A DNA stretch of 64,000 bases, taken from assembly GCF_002813245.1 (NCBI RefSeq), contig NZ_PHUF01000005.1, positions 62,001 to 126,000 of the forward strand. The letters are read 5' to 3'. Origin of the DNA: Novosphingobium kunmingense. Lineage in GTDB: Bacteria; Pseudomonadota; Alphaproteobacteria; Sphingomonadales; Sphingomonadaceae. Every line of letters begins with the position of its first letter. Position 1 is the first letter of the stretch. The position numbers and the translations under genes are program-made. A model generated the notes under the pieces. The model was not told the origin of the DNA, made no database searches, and saw only the letters and a list, made by a program, of their open reading frames with translations. Of the stretch, positions 16,340 to 25,645 are shown one piece after another.

Positions 16340-18181
16340 ATGACGCGCTTCGACATCATCGTGATTGGCGGTGGCCATGCCGGGGTCGAGGCGTCGGCCG
16401 TGGCCGCGCGAATGGGCGCCAAGGTCGCACTTGTCAGTTTTGATCTCGCTGCCATCGGCGCAATGAGCTGCAACCCGGCTATCGGCGGTCTGGGCAAGGG
16501 GCACCTCGTTCGCGAGGTGGACGCCTTCGATGGCATCATCGCCCGCGCGGCCGATGCCGGTGCGATCCATTACCGCATGCTCAATCGCTCGAAGGGTTCG
16601 GCCGTCCAGGGGCCGCGCGTCCAGGCCGATCGCAAGCGCTTCAAGGCCGAGGTCCAGCGCTTGCTGCCTATCCAAGGCGACCTGACCCTCGTTCAAGGCG
16701 AAGCAGCGGGATTGCGGCTTTCGGGCGGCAAAGTGACCGGGATCGATCTTGCCGATGGCACGAAACTCGAAGCGCGCGCCGTGGTCCTATGCACCGGCAC
16801 CTTTCTGGGCGGCGTTCTGTTTCGAGGGGAGGAACGCCTGATCGGCGGGCGCATCAACGAAGCGTCGGCGCAAAGGCTCGCGGAGCAGATGCGCGAGGCC
16901 GCGTTGCCAATGGCGCGCCTCAAGACCGGGACGCCGCCGCGCCTCGACGGGCGGACGATCGACTGGGCCATCCTCGAAGAGCAGCCGTCCGACGAGCAAC
17001 CCTGGACGATGAGCGCCATCGGGCCAGGCCGCGTGCTACCGCAGGTATTCTGCGCGATCACGCGGACCAATGCCGCCAGCCACGACGTGATCCGCGCCAA
17101 CCTGCACCGTTCACCGTTGTTTAGCGGCGCGATCGGGGCATCGGGCCCGCGCTATTGCCCCTCGATCGAGGACAAGATCCACCGCTTCGCCGATCGCGAC
17201 AGCCACCAGGTCTTCCTTGAGCCTGAAGGACTGGACACACCGCTGGTCTATCCCAACGGGATCAGCACCTCGCTTCCGGCCGACGTGCAACTTGCCATGT
17301 TGCGGACGATGCGCGGGCTGGAAGCGGTCGACATGGTCGTGCCGGGCTATGCGGTCGAATACGACCACATCGATCCGCGTGCGCTGCGATCCAGTCTCGA
17401 AGTGCGCGCCATGCCCGGGCTTTACTGCGCCGGTCAGATCAACGGCACGACCGGGTACGAGGAAGCGGCGGCGCAGGGCCTCGTTGCCGGCATGAACGCC
17501 GCTGCGGCGGTGCTTGGTCGGGAATCAGCCCCGCTGGACCGGGCCAACAGCTATCTCGCCGTCATGGTCGATGACCTGACGCTTCACGGCGTGAGCGAGC
17601 CCTATCGCATGCTGACCGCGCGGGCCGAATACCGACTTCGCCTGCGCGCCAACAATGCCACCTCGCGTCTTACGGGCCTGGCCCTCGACGTCGGGGCGCT
17701 CGGTGCGGCGCGCCGGGCCTGGTTCGAACGCCGCCGCGATAGCAAGGCTGCGGCCGAGGATGCTCTGGCTATCGAGGTCGGCGCGGCCGATCTGCGCGGC
17801 GCAGGCGTGGTCGTGAAGAGTGACGGCGGCCGAATGGCCCTGCGCGACTGGCTTCGGTTCGACGAGGTCAGTCTTGACCGTTTGTCCCCGTGGCTCGGCA
17901 TGCCGCTCGATGCCGAGCTGGCGGAGGAAGTGTCCGAGGATGCGGCCTATGCGCCCTATCTCGCGCGGCAGGACGCCGAGCTGCGCGACATGCGAGCGGC
18001 GGAGCGCTTGCCGCTGGGGGAGGACTTCCCCTACGACCGGGTCCCGGGCCTGTCCCGCGAGATGGTCGAGCGGCTGTCGAAGGCCCGGCCCGAAACGTTG
18101 GCTGCGGCAGGCCGGGTTCCGGGCATCACCCCGGCTGCGCTCGCCGCGCTGCTGGTACAGGCGCGGCGCATCGCGGCATGA
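16340..18181 (+). CDS. mnmG: tRNA uridine-5-carboxymethylaminomethyl(34) synthesis enzyme MnmG
   Basis: The FAD-dependent partner of MnmE (also GidA). 613 residues. The N-terminal Rossmann motif GGGHAG is at residues 10-15, followed by [20 protein letters not shown], the invariant GidA block. The FAD/NADH segments and the C-terminal helical MnmE-binding domain (ending near [13 protein letters not shown]) are intact. Start at the ATG 16340. Its stop overlaps the rsmG start as ATGA. Confidence 0.97.
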   Translation: MTRFDIIVIGGGHAGVEASAVAARMGAKVALVSFDLAAIGAMSCNPAIGGLGKGHLVREVDAFDGIIARAADAGAIHYRMLNRSKGSAVQGPRVQADRKRFKAEVQRLLPIQGDLTLVQGEAAGLRLSGGKVTGIDLADGTKLEARAVVLCTGTFLGGVLFRGEERLIGGRINEASAQRLAEQMREAALPMARLKTGTPPRLDGRTIDWAILEEQPSDEQPWTMSAIGPGRVLPQVFCAITRTNAASHDVIRANLHRSPLFSGAIGASGPRYCPSIEDKIHRFADRDSHQVFLEPEGLDTPLVYPNGISTSLPADVQLAMLRTMRGLEAVDMVVPGYAVEYDHIDPRALRSSLEVRAMPGLYCAGQINGTTGYEEAAAQGLVAGMNAAAAVLGRESAPLDRANSYLAVMVDDLTLHGVSEPYRMLTARAEYRLRLRANNATSRLTGLALDVGALGAARRAWFERRRDSKAAAEDALAIEVGAADLRGAGVVVKSDGGRMALRDWLRFDEVSLDRLSPWLGMPLDAELAEEVSEDAAYAPYLARQDAELRDMRAAERLPLGEDFPYDRVPGLSREMVERLSKARPETLAAAGRVPGITPAALAALLVQARRIAA

Positions 18182-18837
18182 CAATCTCGACCGAGGCTAA
18201 AGCAATGGCGTGGCTCGAGAAGCTGCCTGAAGCCGATTCCGTTTCGATCAAACGCCTCCAAACGCTGGTGGATCTTCTCGCAGGCGAGAACACGCGTCAG
18301 AACCTCGTTTCGACCGCCAGTCTAGCGAGCGTCTGGTTGCGTCACATAGTCGATTCAGCGCAGTTGCTCACTCACGTTCCACGTGAAACATCGGGGCCTT
18401 GGCTCGATCTCGGTACCGGTGCCGGGTTTCCAGGCCTGGTGATCGCGGCACTCAGCCCCGAGCGTCCAGTGCACCTTGTCGAATCGCGCGCGCGACGGAT
18501 CGAATGGTTGCGTCGGGCAGCTGACGCGATCGGCTTGCACAACGTGACGGTGCATGGCGCCCGGCTGGAGGCTGTCGAGAGCTTTCCGGCTGCGATCATA
18601 TCCGCTCGGGCTTTCGCGCCGCTCGACAAGTTGCTGACTCTCTCCGCCCGTTTTTCCACAGCAGACACCGTATGGCTGTTGCCGAAGGGGCGTTCCGCAG
18701 CGCAAGAATTGCAAGAGCTTGGCGGTTGGGACCATATGTTCCACGTGGAACAATCGCTCACCGATGCCGAGGCCGGGGTCATTGTCGGCACGTTGTCCGG
18801 ACCTGTCAGGCAAGCGAGGAAGGGACAATATCCGTGA
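18178..18837 (+). CDS. rsmG: 16S rRNA (guanine(527)-N(7))-methyltransferase RsmG
   Basis: Methylates N7 of G527 in 16S rRNA (GidB). The 219-residue product has the SAM-binding motif [14 protein letters not shown] and the family blocks [16 protein letters not shown] and [16 protein letters not shown] at 18178 in a 4-base overlap with mnmG. Two ParB-binding parS palindromes lie inside its coding sequence and are translated as HVPRET and MFHVEQ. Its stop overlaps the parA GTG. Confidence 0.95.
   Translation: MTISTEAKAMAWLEKLPEADSVSIKRLQTLVDLLAGENTRQNLVSTASLASVWLRHIVDSAQLLTHVPRETSGPWLDLGTGAGFPGLVIAALSPERPVHLVESRARRIEWLRRAADAIGLHNVTVHGARLEAVESFPAAIISARAFAPLDKLLTLSARFSTADTVWLLPKGRSAAQELQELGGWDHMFHVEQSLTDAEAGVIVGTLSGPVRQARKGQYP
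18375..18390. other. parS: parS site 2, within rsmG
   Basis: CGTTCCACGTGAAACA, a near-palindrome combining one canonical (GTGAAACA) and one GTTCCAC half. It is embedded in the rsmG coding sequence, about 450 bases before parA. Confidence 0.82.
18737..18752. other. parS: parS site 3, within rsmG
   Basis: TGTTCCACGTGGAACA, identical to site 1, in the 3' part of rsmG and about 80 bases before the parA start. Confidence 0.9.
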
Positions 18838-19610
18838 TACGCGTTGCGATCGCCAATCAGAAGGGCGGGGTGGGCAAGACCACCACGGCAATCAACATCG
18901 CAACCGCCATGGCCGCAACCGGCTGGAAAGTCCTGCTTATCGATCTCGATCCGCAAGGAAACGCGTCGACCGGCATCGGCATTGCCGCCAACGAGCGTGA
19001 TCGCTCGTCCTATGATCTGCTGGTCGATCAGGCCAGCGTTGTCGATTGTCTGCAGCCGACCCGCATTCCCAATCTCGACATCATCCCGGCGACGGTCGAT
19101 CTCTCCGGCGCGGAAATCGAGTTGGTCTCGGTCGAAAACCGCACCGATCGGCTGCGCGACGCGCTGAGCGGGGCAAGCGGTCACGACATCTGCTTCATCG
19201 ATTGCCCGCCCTCGCTGGGTCTGCTGACGCTCAACGCGCTGTGCGCCGCCGATACGTTGCTTGTCCCGCTGCAATGCGAGTTCTTCGCTCTCGAAGGGCT
19301 TAGCCAGCTGCTCCAGACGGTCGAGCGCGTTCAGCAGCGCTTCAATCCCGACCTCGGCATCGTCGGCATTGCCCTGACGATGTTCGACCGGCGCAACCGC
19401 CTGACCGACCAGGTCGCCGACGACGTGCGCTCTTGTCTGGGCGGGCTGGTGTTCGAATCGGTCATCCCGCGCAACGTCCGTTTGTCCGAAGCGCCCAGCC
19501 ACGGGTTGCCGGCGCTGGTCTACGATCACTCCTGTGCCGGCAGCCGCGCCTATATGGCGCTGGCGCGCGAACTCATCACCCGCCTGCCCGAAAAGAGGAA
19601 AGCCGCATGA
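18834..19610 (+). CDS. parA: Chromosome partitioning ATPase ParA
   Basis: A deviant-Walker ATPase that binds DNA and moves the ParB-parS complex to segregate the origin. The 258-residue product starts with the GTG at 18834 ([19 protein letters not shown]). The deviant Walker A KGGVGKTT is at residues 10-17, with DLDPQGNAS and FIDCPPSLGLLT further on. AAGGGA lies upstream of the start. The GTGA overlap with rsmG and the ATGA overlap with parB tie it into one operon. Confidence 0.97.
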   Translation: MIRVAIANQKGGVGKTTTAINIATAMAATGWKVLLIDLDPQGNASTGIGIAANERDRSSYDLLVDQASVVDCLQPTRIPNLDIIPATVDLSGAEIELVSVENRTDRLRDALSGASGHDICFIDCPPSLGLLTLNALCAADTLLVPLQCEFFALEGLSQLLQTVERVQQRFNPDLGIVGIALTMFDRRNRLTDQVADDVRSCLGGLVFESVIPRNVRLSEAPSHGLPALVYDHSCAGSRAYMALARELITRLPEKRKAA

Positions 19611-20563
19611 GCGAGGAACCGGCGGTTCGCCTGAATCCGAAACCCGAAGGTTCGACGCGCCGCCCGGCGCTAGGACGCGGACTTGGCGCCCTGCTAGGCG
19701 ATTCGCGGCGCGAGGAGCCGCTGGTGGCGCCGCTAGATGCGCCTGCGGGAGGCTCAGCGGTAAAGGCGTCGGGCCTAGCCATGCTGCAGATCTCCGCCAT
19801 CGTCCCGCATCCGGGCCAGCCAAGGCGCCGCTTCGACGAAGCGGCACTGGACGAGCTGGCTGCCTCGATCGCGGCGCGCGGGGTCATTCAGCCGGTGATC
19901 GTCACGCCACATCGCGAGGGCTATCGCCTAGTTGCTGGCGAGCGCCGTTGGCGGGCCGCGCAGAAAGCGCAACTGCATGAGATTCCTGCGCTTATTCGCG
20001 AGCTCGACGATCGCGAAATCACTGCGCTGGCGCTGATCGAGAATCTTCAGCGCGAAGATCTCAACCCGGTGGAAGAGGCGCGGGCCTATCACAAGCTGGC
20101 CGAGGGCGAGGGCCTGACCCAGGCAGAGATCGCCAAGCTGGTCGACAAGAGCCGCAGCCATGTCGCCAACTTCCAGCGCCTCCTGGCGCTTCCGGAGCCG
20201 GTGCTCGACCTGGTGGAAGAAGGCAAGCTGTCGATGGGACACGCCCGCGCCCTGATCGGCTCGGACGACGCTGTCATGCTGGCCAGCGAAGCGGTCGCCA
20301 GGCATCTGTCGGTGCGCGAGGTAGAGAAGCTGGTCCGCCGCAAGACAACCGCAACCAGCGTGCCCCGCCGCGCACGGTCACAGGGCGATTCCGCGTCGTC
20401 GGCGGATATTTCGGCGGTGCAGGGCCATCTCGAGGAGTATCTTGGCCTGCCGGTGCGAATCAACGCCGATGCCGATCCGCGATCAGGTACGGTGACGATC
20501 CGGTATCGCACGCTCGACCAGCTCGATCTCATTTGCCAGCGCCTGACCGGCGGCGGCATCTGA
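19607..20563 (+). CDS. parB: Chromosome partitioning protein ParB
   Basis: A parS-binding CTPase clamp. 318 residues: a basic ParA-interacting start (RPALGRGLGALLG, residues 20-31), the N-terminal ParB/Srx CTP-binding domain with GERRWRAA (111-118) and ENLQREDLNPVEEA, a helix-turn-helix (about 170-195, LTQAEIAKLVDKSRSHVANF), and a C-terminal dimerisation domain. Its three candidate sites are the nearby parS palindromes. The ATG at 19607 overlaps the parA stop. Confidence 0.97.
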   Translation: MSEEPAVRLNPKPEGSTRRPALGRGLGALLGDSRREEPLVAPLDAPAGGSAVKASGLAMLQISAIVPHPGQPRRRFDEAALDELAASIAARGVIQPVIVTPHREGYRLVAGERRWRAAQKAQLHEIPALIRELDDREITALALIENLQREDLNPVEEARAYHKLAEGEGLTQAEIAKLVDKSRSHVANFQRLLALPEPVLDLVEEGKLSMGHARALIGSDDAVMLASEAVARHLSVREVEKLVRRKTTATSVPRRARSQGDSASSADISAVQGHLEEYLGLPVRINADADPRSGTVTIRYRTLDQLDLICQRLTGGGI

Positions 20564-20636
20564 CCGGTACGTGATCCGTAGTACTACCCAGGACCAGCCT
20601 ATCAAGGCGGCAACGACGAGGAGATAGCACGGCGGG

Positions 20637-21116
20637 ATGCGCACCATGCTTCCCGCCGCCGTCGTTCCGGTCCTCCTGATCGTTCACGGCACCGCTGAGG
20701 CTGGCAGCGCATCGTCGACAATGGCCGTAACGGTCGAGGTGCTGCCCAATTGCTCGCTCTCTGCCAGCCCTCTCGTGCTGCAAGGGCAAGGGAGCGATAC
20801 CGCGGGGGGCGAAGCGACGATCGCTGTCACTTGCGCCCCGGATCAGCCTTTCGCCCTTGCCCTAGACCACGGGCAGCACGCCGTGGGCCTCGCCCGGCAT
20901 GCGGTGGATCCGGCCACGCTGCGCCGGCTGGGCTATGAAATCTTCAGCGACCCGGCGCGCTCACGGCGCTGGGCCGACCGGTCCGGCGAAACGGTCGACG
21001 GGGTCACAAACGGCGCGGGCAGAGCCACCGTGACAGCCTATGCGAGCCTGTCGGAAACGCCGCCCTTTGCGTCCGGGCGGTATGCCGACCAGATAACCGT
21101 GACCCTGAATTTCTAG
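20637..21116 (+). CDS. Spore coat U (SCPU) domain pilus subunit 1
   Basis: A 159-residue secreted protein with a signal peptide (MRTMLPAAVVPVLLIVHGTAE) and one spore coat U domain. The domain has the paired cysteines of the fold (NCSLSASPL and VTCAPDQPF) and the C-terminal donor-type strand YADQITVTLNF. Such subunits build archaic (Csu-like) chaperone-usher pili. It is the most divergent of the three subunits here and may be a minor or tip-proximal one; that is a guess. It begins the pilus locus 73 bases after parB. Confidence 0.82.
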   Translation: MRTMLPAAVVPVLLIVHGTAEAGSASSTMAVTVEVLPNCSLSASPLVLQGQGSDTAGGEATIAVTCAPDQPFALALDHGQHAVGLARHAVDPATLRRLGYEIFSDPARSRRWADRSGETVDGVTNGAGRATVTAYASLSETPPFASGRYADQITVTLNF

Positions 21117-21149
21117 GCAGTTCAGCCGGTTATATTGACAAACGGGCGC

Positions 21150-21157
21150 TTAACCAC
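21150..21157 (+). promoter_or_regulatory. CtrA half-site-like element before pilus subunit 2
   Basis: TTAACCAC lies 51 bases before the ATG of the second subunit, one base from the alphaproteobacterial CtrA half-site TTAACCAT. A TTGACA (21135-21140) lies just upstream but has no convincing -10 at the right distance. Confidence 0.3.
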
Positions 21158-21207
21158 ATCGCAAGGGTAAGCCCCTAGACCACCGGTGAGACCATCGGGG
21201 GGACTGG

Positions 21208-21702
21208 ATGCGATTCGCGCATCGCCTGTGCTGCATCTTCGTTTCCGCAACCGGCCTGGTTGCGGCGATGCCTTCCCACGCCGGTCAGACTACCTATACG
21301 ATGCCGGTCAGCGCCAGCGTGATCAACGGCTGCACCATCAACGCGCTCCCGTTGACGTTCATCGCTCCGGCAGCGAGCAATCCGGCCATCAATTCGATCA
21401 CCAGCCTTACCGTGCAATGCACGCCCAACATTGCCTTCACGATCGACATAGACACGGGACTTTACGGCAACGGCATCAATCGCCGCGTGCGCCACACGAC
21501 GTCCAACGCGTACATCAACTACGACGTCTATCGCGATCCGCCGCGCAGCCAGGTTTGGGGTACCGGCCAGGCCAAGAACGTCACCGGCAATTCGGGCCCG
21601 ACGGGCACCGTGGTGGTGCCGGTCTACGGCCGCCTGGGCGCGACGAACAATCTCAGGGCCGGGGCCTATACCGACACGCTGACCGTCACGATCAGCTTCT
21701 AG
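21208..21702 (+). CDS. Spore coat U (SCPU) domain pilus subunit 2
   Basis: A 164-residue secreted subunit with signal peptide MRFAHRLCCIFVSATGLVAA and cleavage near SHAGQ. The SCPU domain has INGCTINALPLTF and VQCTPNIAFTIDI for the disulfide, and ends with the beta strand YTDTLTVTISF. The pattern of a 20-residue leader plus single SCPU domain matches structural subunits of Csu-type pili. It has a 91-base upstream gap with a possible promoter, so it may be transcribed separately from subunit 1. Confidence 0.88.
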   Translation: MRFAHRLCCIFVSATGLVAAMPSHAGQTTYTMPVSASVINGCTINALPLTFIAPAASNPAINSITSLTVQCTPNIAFTIDIDTGLYGNGINRRVRHTTSNAYINYDVYRDPPRSQVWGTGQAKNVTGNSGPTGTVVVPVYGRLGATNNLRAGAYTDTLTVTISF

Positions 21703-21770
21703 GCGTTACCCGCTTCACCGCAATCGAGCACGGCACCGATCCGCGTTATCCGCGCGGCGCTTACCTGTTG

Positions 21771-21833
21771 TTAACCATAAGGGCCTAGGCATTGCCCCGT
21801 AACGAGCAGCAAAAAGTCCCGTAACCATTAGGG
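21771..21833 (+). promoter_or_regulatory. Direct repeat AACCATWAGGG with CtrA half-site before pilus subunit 3
   Basis: In the 197-base gap before the third subunit, AACCATAAGGG (21773-21783) and AACCATTAGGG (21823-21833) repeat exactly 50 bases apart, five helical turns. The first is part of TTAACCAT (21771-21778), the CtrA half-site sequence. The gap holds no gene. Confidence 0.4.
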
Positions 21834-21899
21834 ATTTTGCAACCCGTTCGAGCGCATGGAGACCACGGCAGACTGCCAATGATCAGGGGATTATACACC

Positions 21900-22388
21900 A
21901 TGCGTAAGATTGCTTTCGGGTTCGCCGCTGTTGCGACCCTCGCCGCTTCGCCGGCTCTTGCCGCCACCGCCAGCAACACCATGCCGGTGTCGGTCAACGT
22001 CATCAATTCGTGCACCGTTTCGGCAACGCCGATGGCTTTCGGCACGCTGACTTCGATCGGCGGCACCGACGTCGACACCACCGCCAACGTCAACCTCGTC
22101 TGCACCATCGGTGCGACCTACGACGTGTCGATGGACCTTGGTACGCACGCCGCAGCCGGCCAGCGCTACCTGCAGAGCACGACCGACGCCACCAAGACCA
22201 TTCCGTACGGCATCTTCCGCGACGCCGGCCGCCTGCAGGCCTGGGGCAGCACCGTCGGCACGACCAGCACCGGCACCTCGCTCGCCGGTCTGACCACGCT
22301 GACTGCGTTCGGCCGAATTCCGCAAAGCGCCGCGTCGGTGCCCGCCGGTTCCTACACCGACACCGTGACCGTCACGGTGACGTTCTAA
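21900..22388 (+). CDS. Spore coat U (SCPU) domain major pilus subunit 3
   Basis: A 162-residue subunit, likely the major pilin. Signal peptide MRKIAFGFAAVATLAASPAL, cleaved near ALA; then a Thr/Ser/Gly-rich SCPU domain with NSCTVSATPMAFG and LVCTIGATYDVSM and a closing strand YTDTVTVTVTF. The ATG at 21900 is preceded by AGGGGAT. It directly precedes the chaperone (17 bases), so the two are co-transcribed. The low-complexity, charge-poor composition suits an abundant structural subunit. Confidence 0.9.
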   Translation: MRKIAFGFAAVATLAASPALAATASNTMPVSVNVINSCTVSATPMAFGTLTSIGGTDVDTTANVNLVCTIGATYDVSMDLGTHAAAGQRYLQSTTDATKTIPYGIFRDAGRLQAWGSTVGTTSTGTSLAGLTTLTAFGRIPQSAASVPAGSYTDTVTVTVTF

Positions 22389-22405
22389 TCACCATGGAGA
22401 CCTGA

Positions 22406-23173
22406 ATGATCCGTCCCGTCGCTGACCTAGGCAAGCTTGCGCTGATCGCGGCAGGCGGATCGTTCCTCTCCCTCGGGTCGGCCTCGGCCGCTCTGGCTCA
22501 ACAGCCTGCCGCCGCGGCTGCGCCCAGCGCAGACCGCGGCGCTCGCTTGAATATCGCACCGCTCCGGCTCGAATTCGACGCGGCCAAGACCTCGGCCACC
22601 GTCATGGTGACCAACACGTCGGGTCGTCCTCTCTCGGTGCAGACCCGTCTGTTTGCCTGGAGCCAGCAGGCCGGCGAGGACGTCTTCGCCCCTTCGACCG
22701 CGCTGACCGTTTCGCCGTCGATCATCACCATCGCGCCCGGCGCGACGCAGATCGTCCGCGTCCTGCGCGGCACGGCGGCATCGCCGGGGGAAAAGCGCTT
22801 CCGCCTGGCGGTCGACCAGCTGCCCGATCCCACGCTCGCCACGGGCGGCGAGGCTGAGGCGCGGCTGCGCTTCACGCTGCCGCTGTTCATGGACCGCGAC
22901 AAGGCGGCGCCGGCTGCCTTGGCCTGGCGCCTGACGCCCGGGCGGCTGGAACTGGCCAACAGCGGCGGCCAGACTGTCCGCGTCGTCGGTCTCGAAATGC
23001 GCAACACCGCTGGCACTGCCGTTCAACTGGAACGCAATTCGCTCCGCTACGTCCAGGGCGAATCGACGATCAGCTGGGGCCTCGCCAACGCATGCGGGCT
23101 TGGGCCGTTGTCGATCAAGGCCATGATCGACGGGCAGGCAGTCAATGCGCAGGTCCCGCCCACCTGCGGCTGA
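22406..23173 (+). CDS. Periplasmic pilus assembly chaperone (PapD-like, CsuC type)
   Basis: A 255-residue periplasmic chaperone that donates a strand to unfolded pilus subunits and delivers them to the usher. A signal peptide ends near ALAQQ. The N-terminal Ig-like domain has LNIAPLRLEFDAAKTSATVM and TIAPGATQIVRVLRG, and KRFRLAVDQLPDP is the conserved family block. A second Ig-like domain ends in NAQVPPTCG. Its 3' end overlaps the usher gene by 29 bases, so translation is likely coupled. Confidence 0.92.
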   Translation: MIRPVADLGKLALIAAGGSFLSLGSASAALAQQPAAAAAPSADRGARLNIAPLRLEFDAAKTSATVMVTNTSGRPLSVQTRLFAWSQQAGEDVFAPSTALTVSPSIITIAPGATQIVRVLRGTAASPGEKRFRLAVDQLPDPTLATGGEAEARLRFTLPLFMDRDKAAPAALAWRLTPGRLELANSGGQTVRVVGLEMRNTAGTAVQLERNSLRYVQGESTISWGLANACGLGPLSIKAMIDGQAVNAQVPPTCG

Positions 23174-25607
23174 ACGGCTCCTTGCGTTAGCTGCTTCGTT
23201 CGTTGCAGCCCTGGGCGGAACGACCGCCCACGCGCAGACGGACCCGTTCGCCCTTCCCACTGGACTGACCGCCAAGTCCCTCCCTGCACAGCAGGGTCCC
23301 GGGCTTTCCGAAATCGCCATCGACGGCGATGTGCGGGCGCGGATGGTCGATCTGGCGTGGGAGCAGGGCGCGCTGACGATCCTGGCGGCCGATGCCCGCG
23401 CGGCAGGGCTGCCCATCGAGAAGGAGGCCATTGGGCGAATCGCGCTCGATTCGCTGCGCGTGGCCAAATGGTCGTTCGATTCGCTGCGGCAGCGGCTCGA
23501 GATCCAGCTGATGCGCAAGAGCGACCGCGGCAACCTGATCGACATGAGCCGTGCCCCGCGCAGCGATGGCGACAGCGTGCCGTTGACGGCGCTGCGGGTG
23601 GATTACGACCTGACCAGCACGGTCGCCCAGGGCCGCACGACCTTCGGCGGTTTCTTCGATACGACCCTGGTGCGCGGCAATGTCGCGGCAACCAGCGCAT
23701 TCCAGTACACATCCCGGGCGCAGGACGATGGCAGCCGTTTCGTTCGGCTCGATTCGCAGGTCCAGCTGCTGTTTCCCAAGGCGGGACTTGTCGCGACCGG
23801 GGGCGATTTCATTTCGGCCGGGGGGCAAAGCCAACGCGCGGTGCGCCTCGGCGGAATCCAGCTCGCATCGGACTACTCGCTGCGGCCCGACCTCGTCACC
23901 GTGCCCTTGCCGGCCTTCACCGGCCAGGTTGCGGTGCCGACCGGGGTCGACGTGATCACCGGAGATCAGCGCTATTCGCTTGGCGAACTGCAACCCGGCG
24001 AATTCACGGTCCGGAACGTCCCTTCGACTGCCGGGCGCGGCGAAGTCTCGGTAATCGTGCGCGATGCGCTCGGCCGCGAAGCGATCCAGAACGCCAAATT
24101 CTACATGTCGCGGTCGCTGCTGGCGCCGCGTTTGCGCGAGTTCGCGATCAATGCCGGATTCGTTCGACGACGGTACGGGGTTCGCAGCAATGACTACGGA
24201 CCCCTCGCTGCCAACGTCTACTACCGCCGCGGCCTGTCGTCGCGGCTGACGATCGAGGGGACTAGCGAATGGACCCCGGGGCTCATCAACATGGGCGCCC
24301 GGGGCGATCTTGCGTTGGGGGGCATCGCACTGCTGACCGTCGAAGGACGCGCCAGTTCAGAACACGCCACCGGCAAATCCGGCCTTTTGACCCATTTTGC
24401 GCTCGAATCGATCGGTCGCACGCTGTCGGCGCGGATTGCGGCGACGATTCCGACGGCCGATTATCGCGATGTGGCGACGAAACTGGGTGATCCGCTCCCT
24501 CCGCGCGAGTTTCTCGGTCAGATTTCCTACAATATCCGCGATGCGATGCAGGTCCAGCTGACCGCCGGACGCCAGGAGCGCCGGTTCGACTCGCGGTATC
24601 CCTCGTTCGAACCGCGCGTGACCTATGCCAATGCCAATTTCCGGGCCCGTGTAGACCGCAAGATCGACTTTTTCAGCTCCTTCGGGCTGCGCCAGGGCAC
24701 GGTGAGATCCTATTCGGCCTGGGCGGGGCTGTCGTTCCAGTTCGGCGGCGGGCGTTCGGCACAAGCCTCGGCTTCGGCCGGGACCGGCGCTCCGACCAGC
24801 GCCAGCGCGGGATTCTACCGCCACGCGACCGAAGATCACCCGATTGGCTACGCATTCGAAGGCCAGGCGGGCGCCGCATCGCGCCTGTCTGCCGGGACGA
24901 CCTATCGCAGCCGTTACGGCCGCCTCGAAGGCCAGGTCGAACAGGTCAACGGCGGTTTCGGCGCGCGGGTCAACGCCCGCGGCACCCTGCTTGTCACCGG
25001 CGGAACGGTCTTCGCGCGCAACCAGACCGGCGGCAGCTATGCCCTCGTCCGCACCGGCAGCGTCGCCGGTGTGACGGTGATGCGCGAGAACCGCGATGCC
25101 GGGAAAACCAGCCGCAAGGGCCTGCTTCTGGTCGAAAACATCACCCCCCAGGTGCCGCTGACCTTCGACATCGATCCCGAGAAGCTGCCGATCAACGCGC
25201 TGGCCCGCCAGACCCAGCGCCGCGTGCTGGTGCAGCGCCGCGCCGTCGGCCTGGTGGCGCTCGACGTGATCCGCTTCGCGCCGCGCGCAGTCCGTGTAAC
25301 CGGGCCCGACGGCGCCAACCTGCCGGTTGGAACGACGCTCGTCGCCCGGCCGTCGGGCGAGATGCTGGTCGTGGGCTTTGACGGCCTGGTCGATTTCAAC
25401 GCCGAGGGGGGCGATCACGCAATCGAACGCACCCTCGACAACGGGGCAATCTGCGTCTTCGACGCGCTGTCGATCGCAGCCGTGCCGGCCGCGGGTACGC
25501 CTGTGCTGGCTTGCCGGGTGGAGATCCGCCCTGCCTTCGTCGAGAACGCCAAGGCGCGCGGACCCAGGGTCCGTTCAGGCCGCCCGGCAAGCGCCAGCCG
25601 CCGCTAG
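23145..25607 (+). CDS. Fimbria/pilus outer membrane usher protein
   Basis: An 820-residue outer-membrane usher. Signal peptide (MRRSRPPAAERLLALAASFV, end near AHAQ), N-terminal periplasmic domain (about 30-130), a long beta-barrel interrupted by a plug region around LGELQPGEFTVRNVPSTAGR, and C-terminal periplasmic domains. It fits the archaic (sigma) usher class that goes with SCPU subunits. The ATG at 23145 lies inside the chaperone gene in another frame. No adhesin-like two-domain SCPU gene follows: the next gene is an unrelated acyl-CoA dehydrogenase. Confidence 0.92.
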   Translation: MRRSRPPAAERLLALAASFVAALGGTTAHAQTDPFALPTGLTAKSLPAQQGPGLSEIAIDGDVRARMVDLAWEQGALTILAADARAAGLPIEKEAIGRIALDSLRVAKWSFDSLRQRLEIQLMRKSDRGNLIDMSRAPRSDGDSVPLTALRVDYDLTSTVAQGRTTFGGFFDTTLVRGNVAATSAFQYTSRAQDDGSRFVRLDSQVQLLFPKAGLVATGGDFISAGGQSQRAVRLGGIQLASDYSLRPDLVTVPLPAFTGQVAVPTGVDVITGDQRYSLGELQPGEFTVRNVPSTAGRGEVSVIVRDALGREAIQNAKFYMSRSLLAPRLREFAINAGFVRRRYGVRSNDYGPLAANVYYRRGLSSRLTIEGTSEWTPGLINMGARGDLALGGIALLTVEGRASSEHATGKSGLLTHFALESIGRTLSARIAATIPTADYRDVATKLGDPLPPREFLGQISYNIRDAMQVQLTAGRQERRFDSRYPSFEPRVTYANANFRARVDRKIDFFSSFGLRQGTVRSYSAWAGLSFQFGGGRSAQASASAGTGAPTSASAGFYRHATEDHPIGYAFEGQAGAASRLSAGTTYRSRYGRLEGQVEQVNGGFGARVNARGTLLVTGGTVFARNQTGGSYALVRTGSVAGVTVMRENRDAGKTSRKGLLLVENITPQVPLTFDIDPEKLPINALARQTQRRVLVQRRAVGLVALDVIRFAPRAVRVTGPDGANLPVGTTLVARPSGEMLVVGFDGLVDFNAEGGDHAIERTLDNGAICVFDALSIAAVPAAGTPVLACRVEIRPAFVENAKARGPRVRSGRPASASRR

Positions 25608-25612
25608 CACGA

Positions 25613-25645
25613 AGTTGCGCCGCGCAACTGGCGCCCAATTTTAAG
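25613..25645 (+). terminator. Probable terminator of the pilus operon
   Basis: AGTTGCG (25613-25619) pairs perfectly with CGCAACT (25623-25629) just after the usher stop. AATTTTAA follows about ten bases later. The T run is displaced, so the termination strength is uncertain. Confidence 0.5.
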
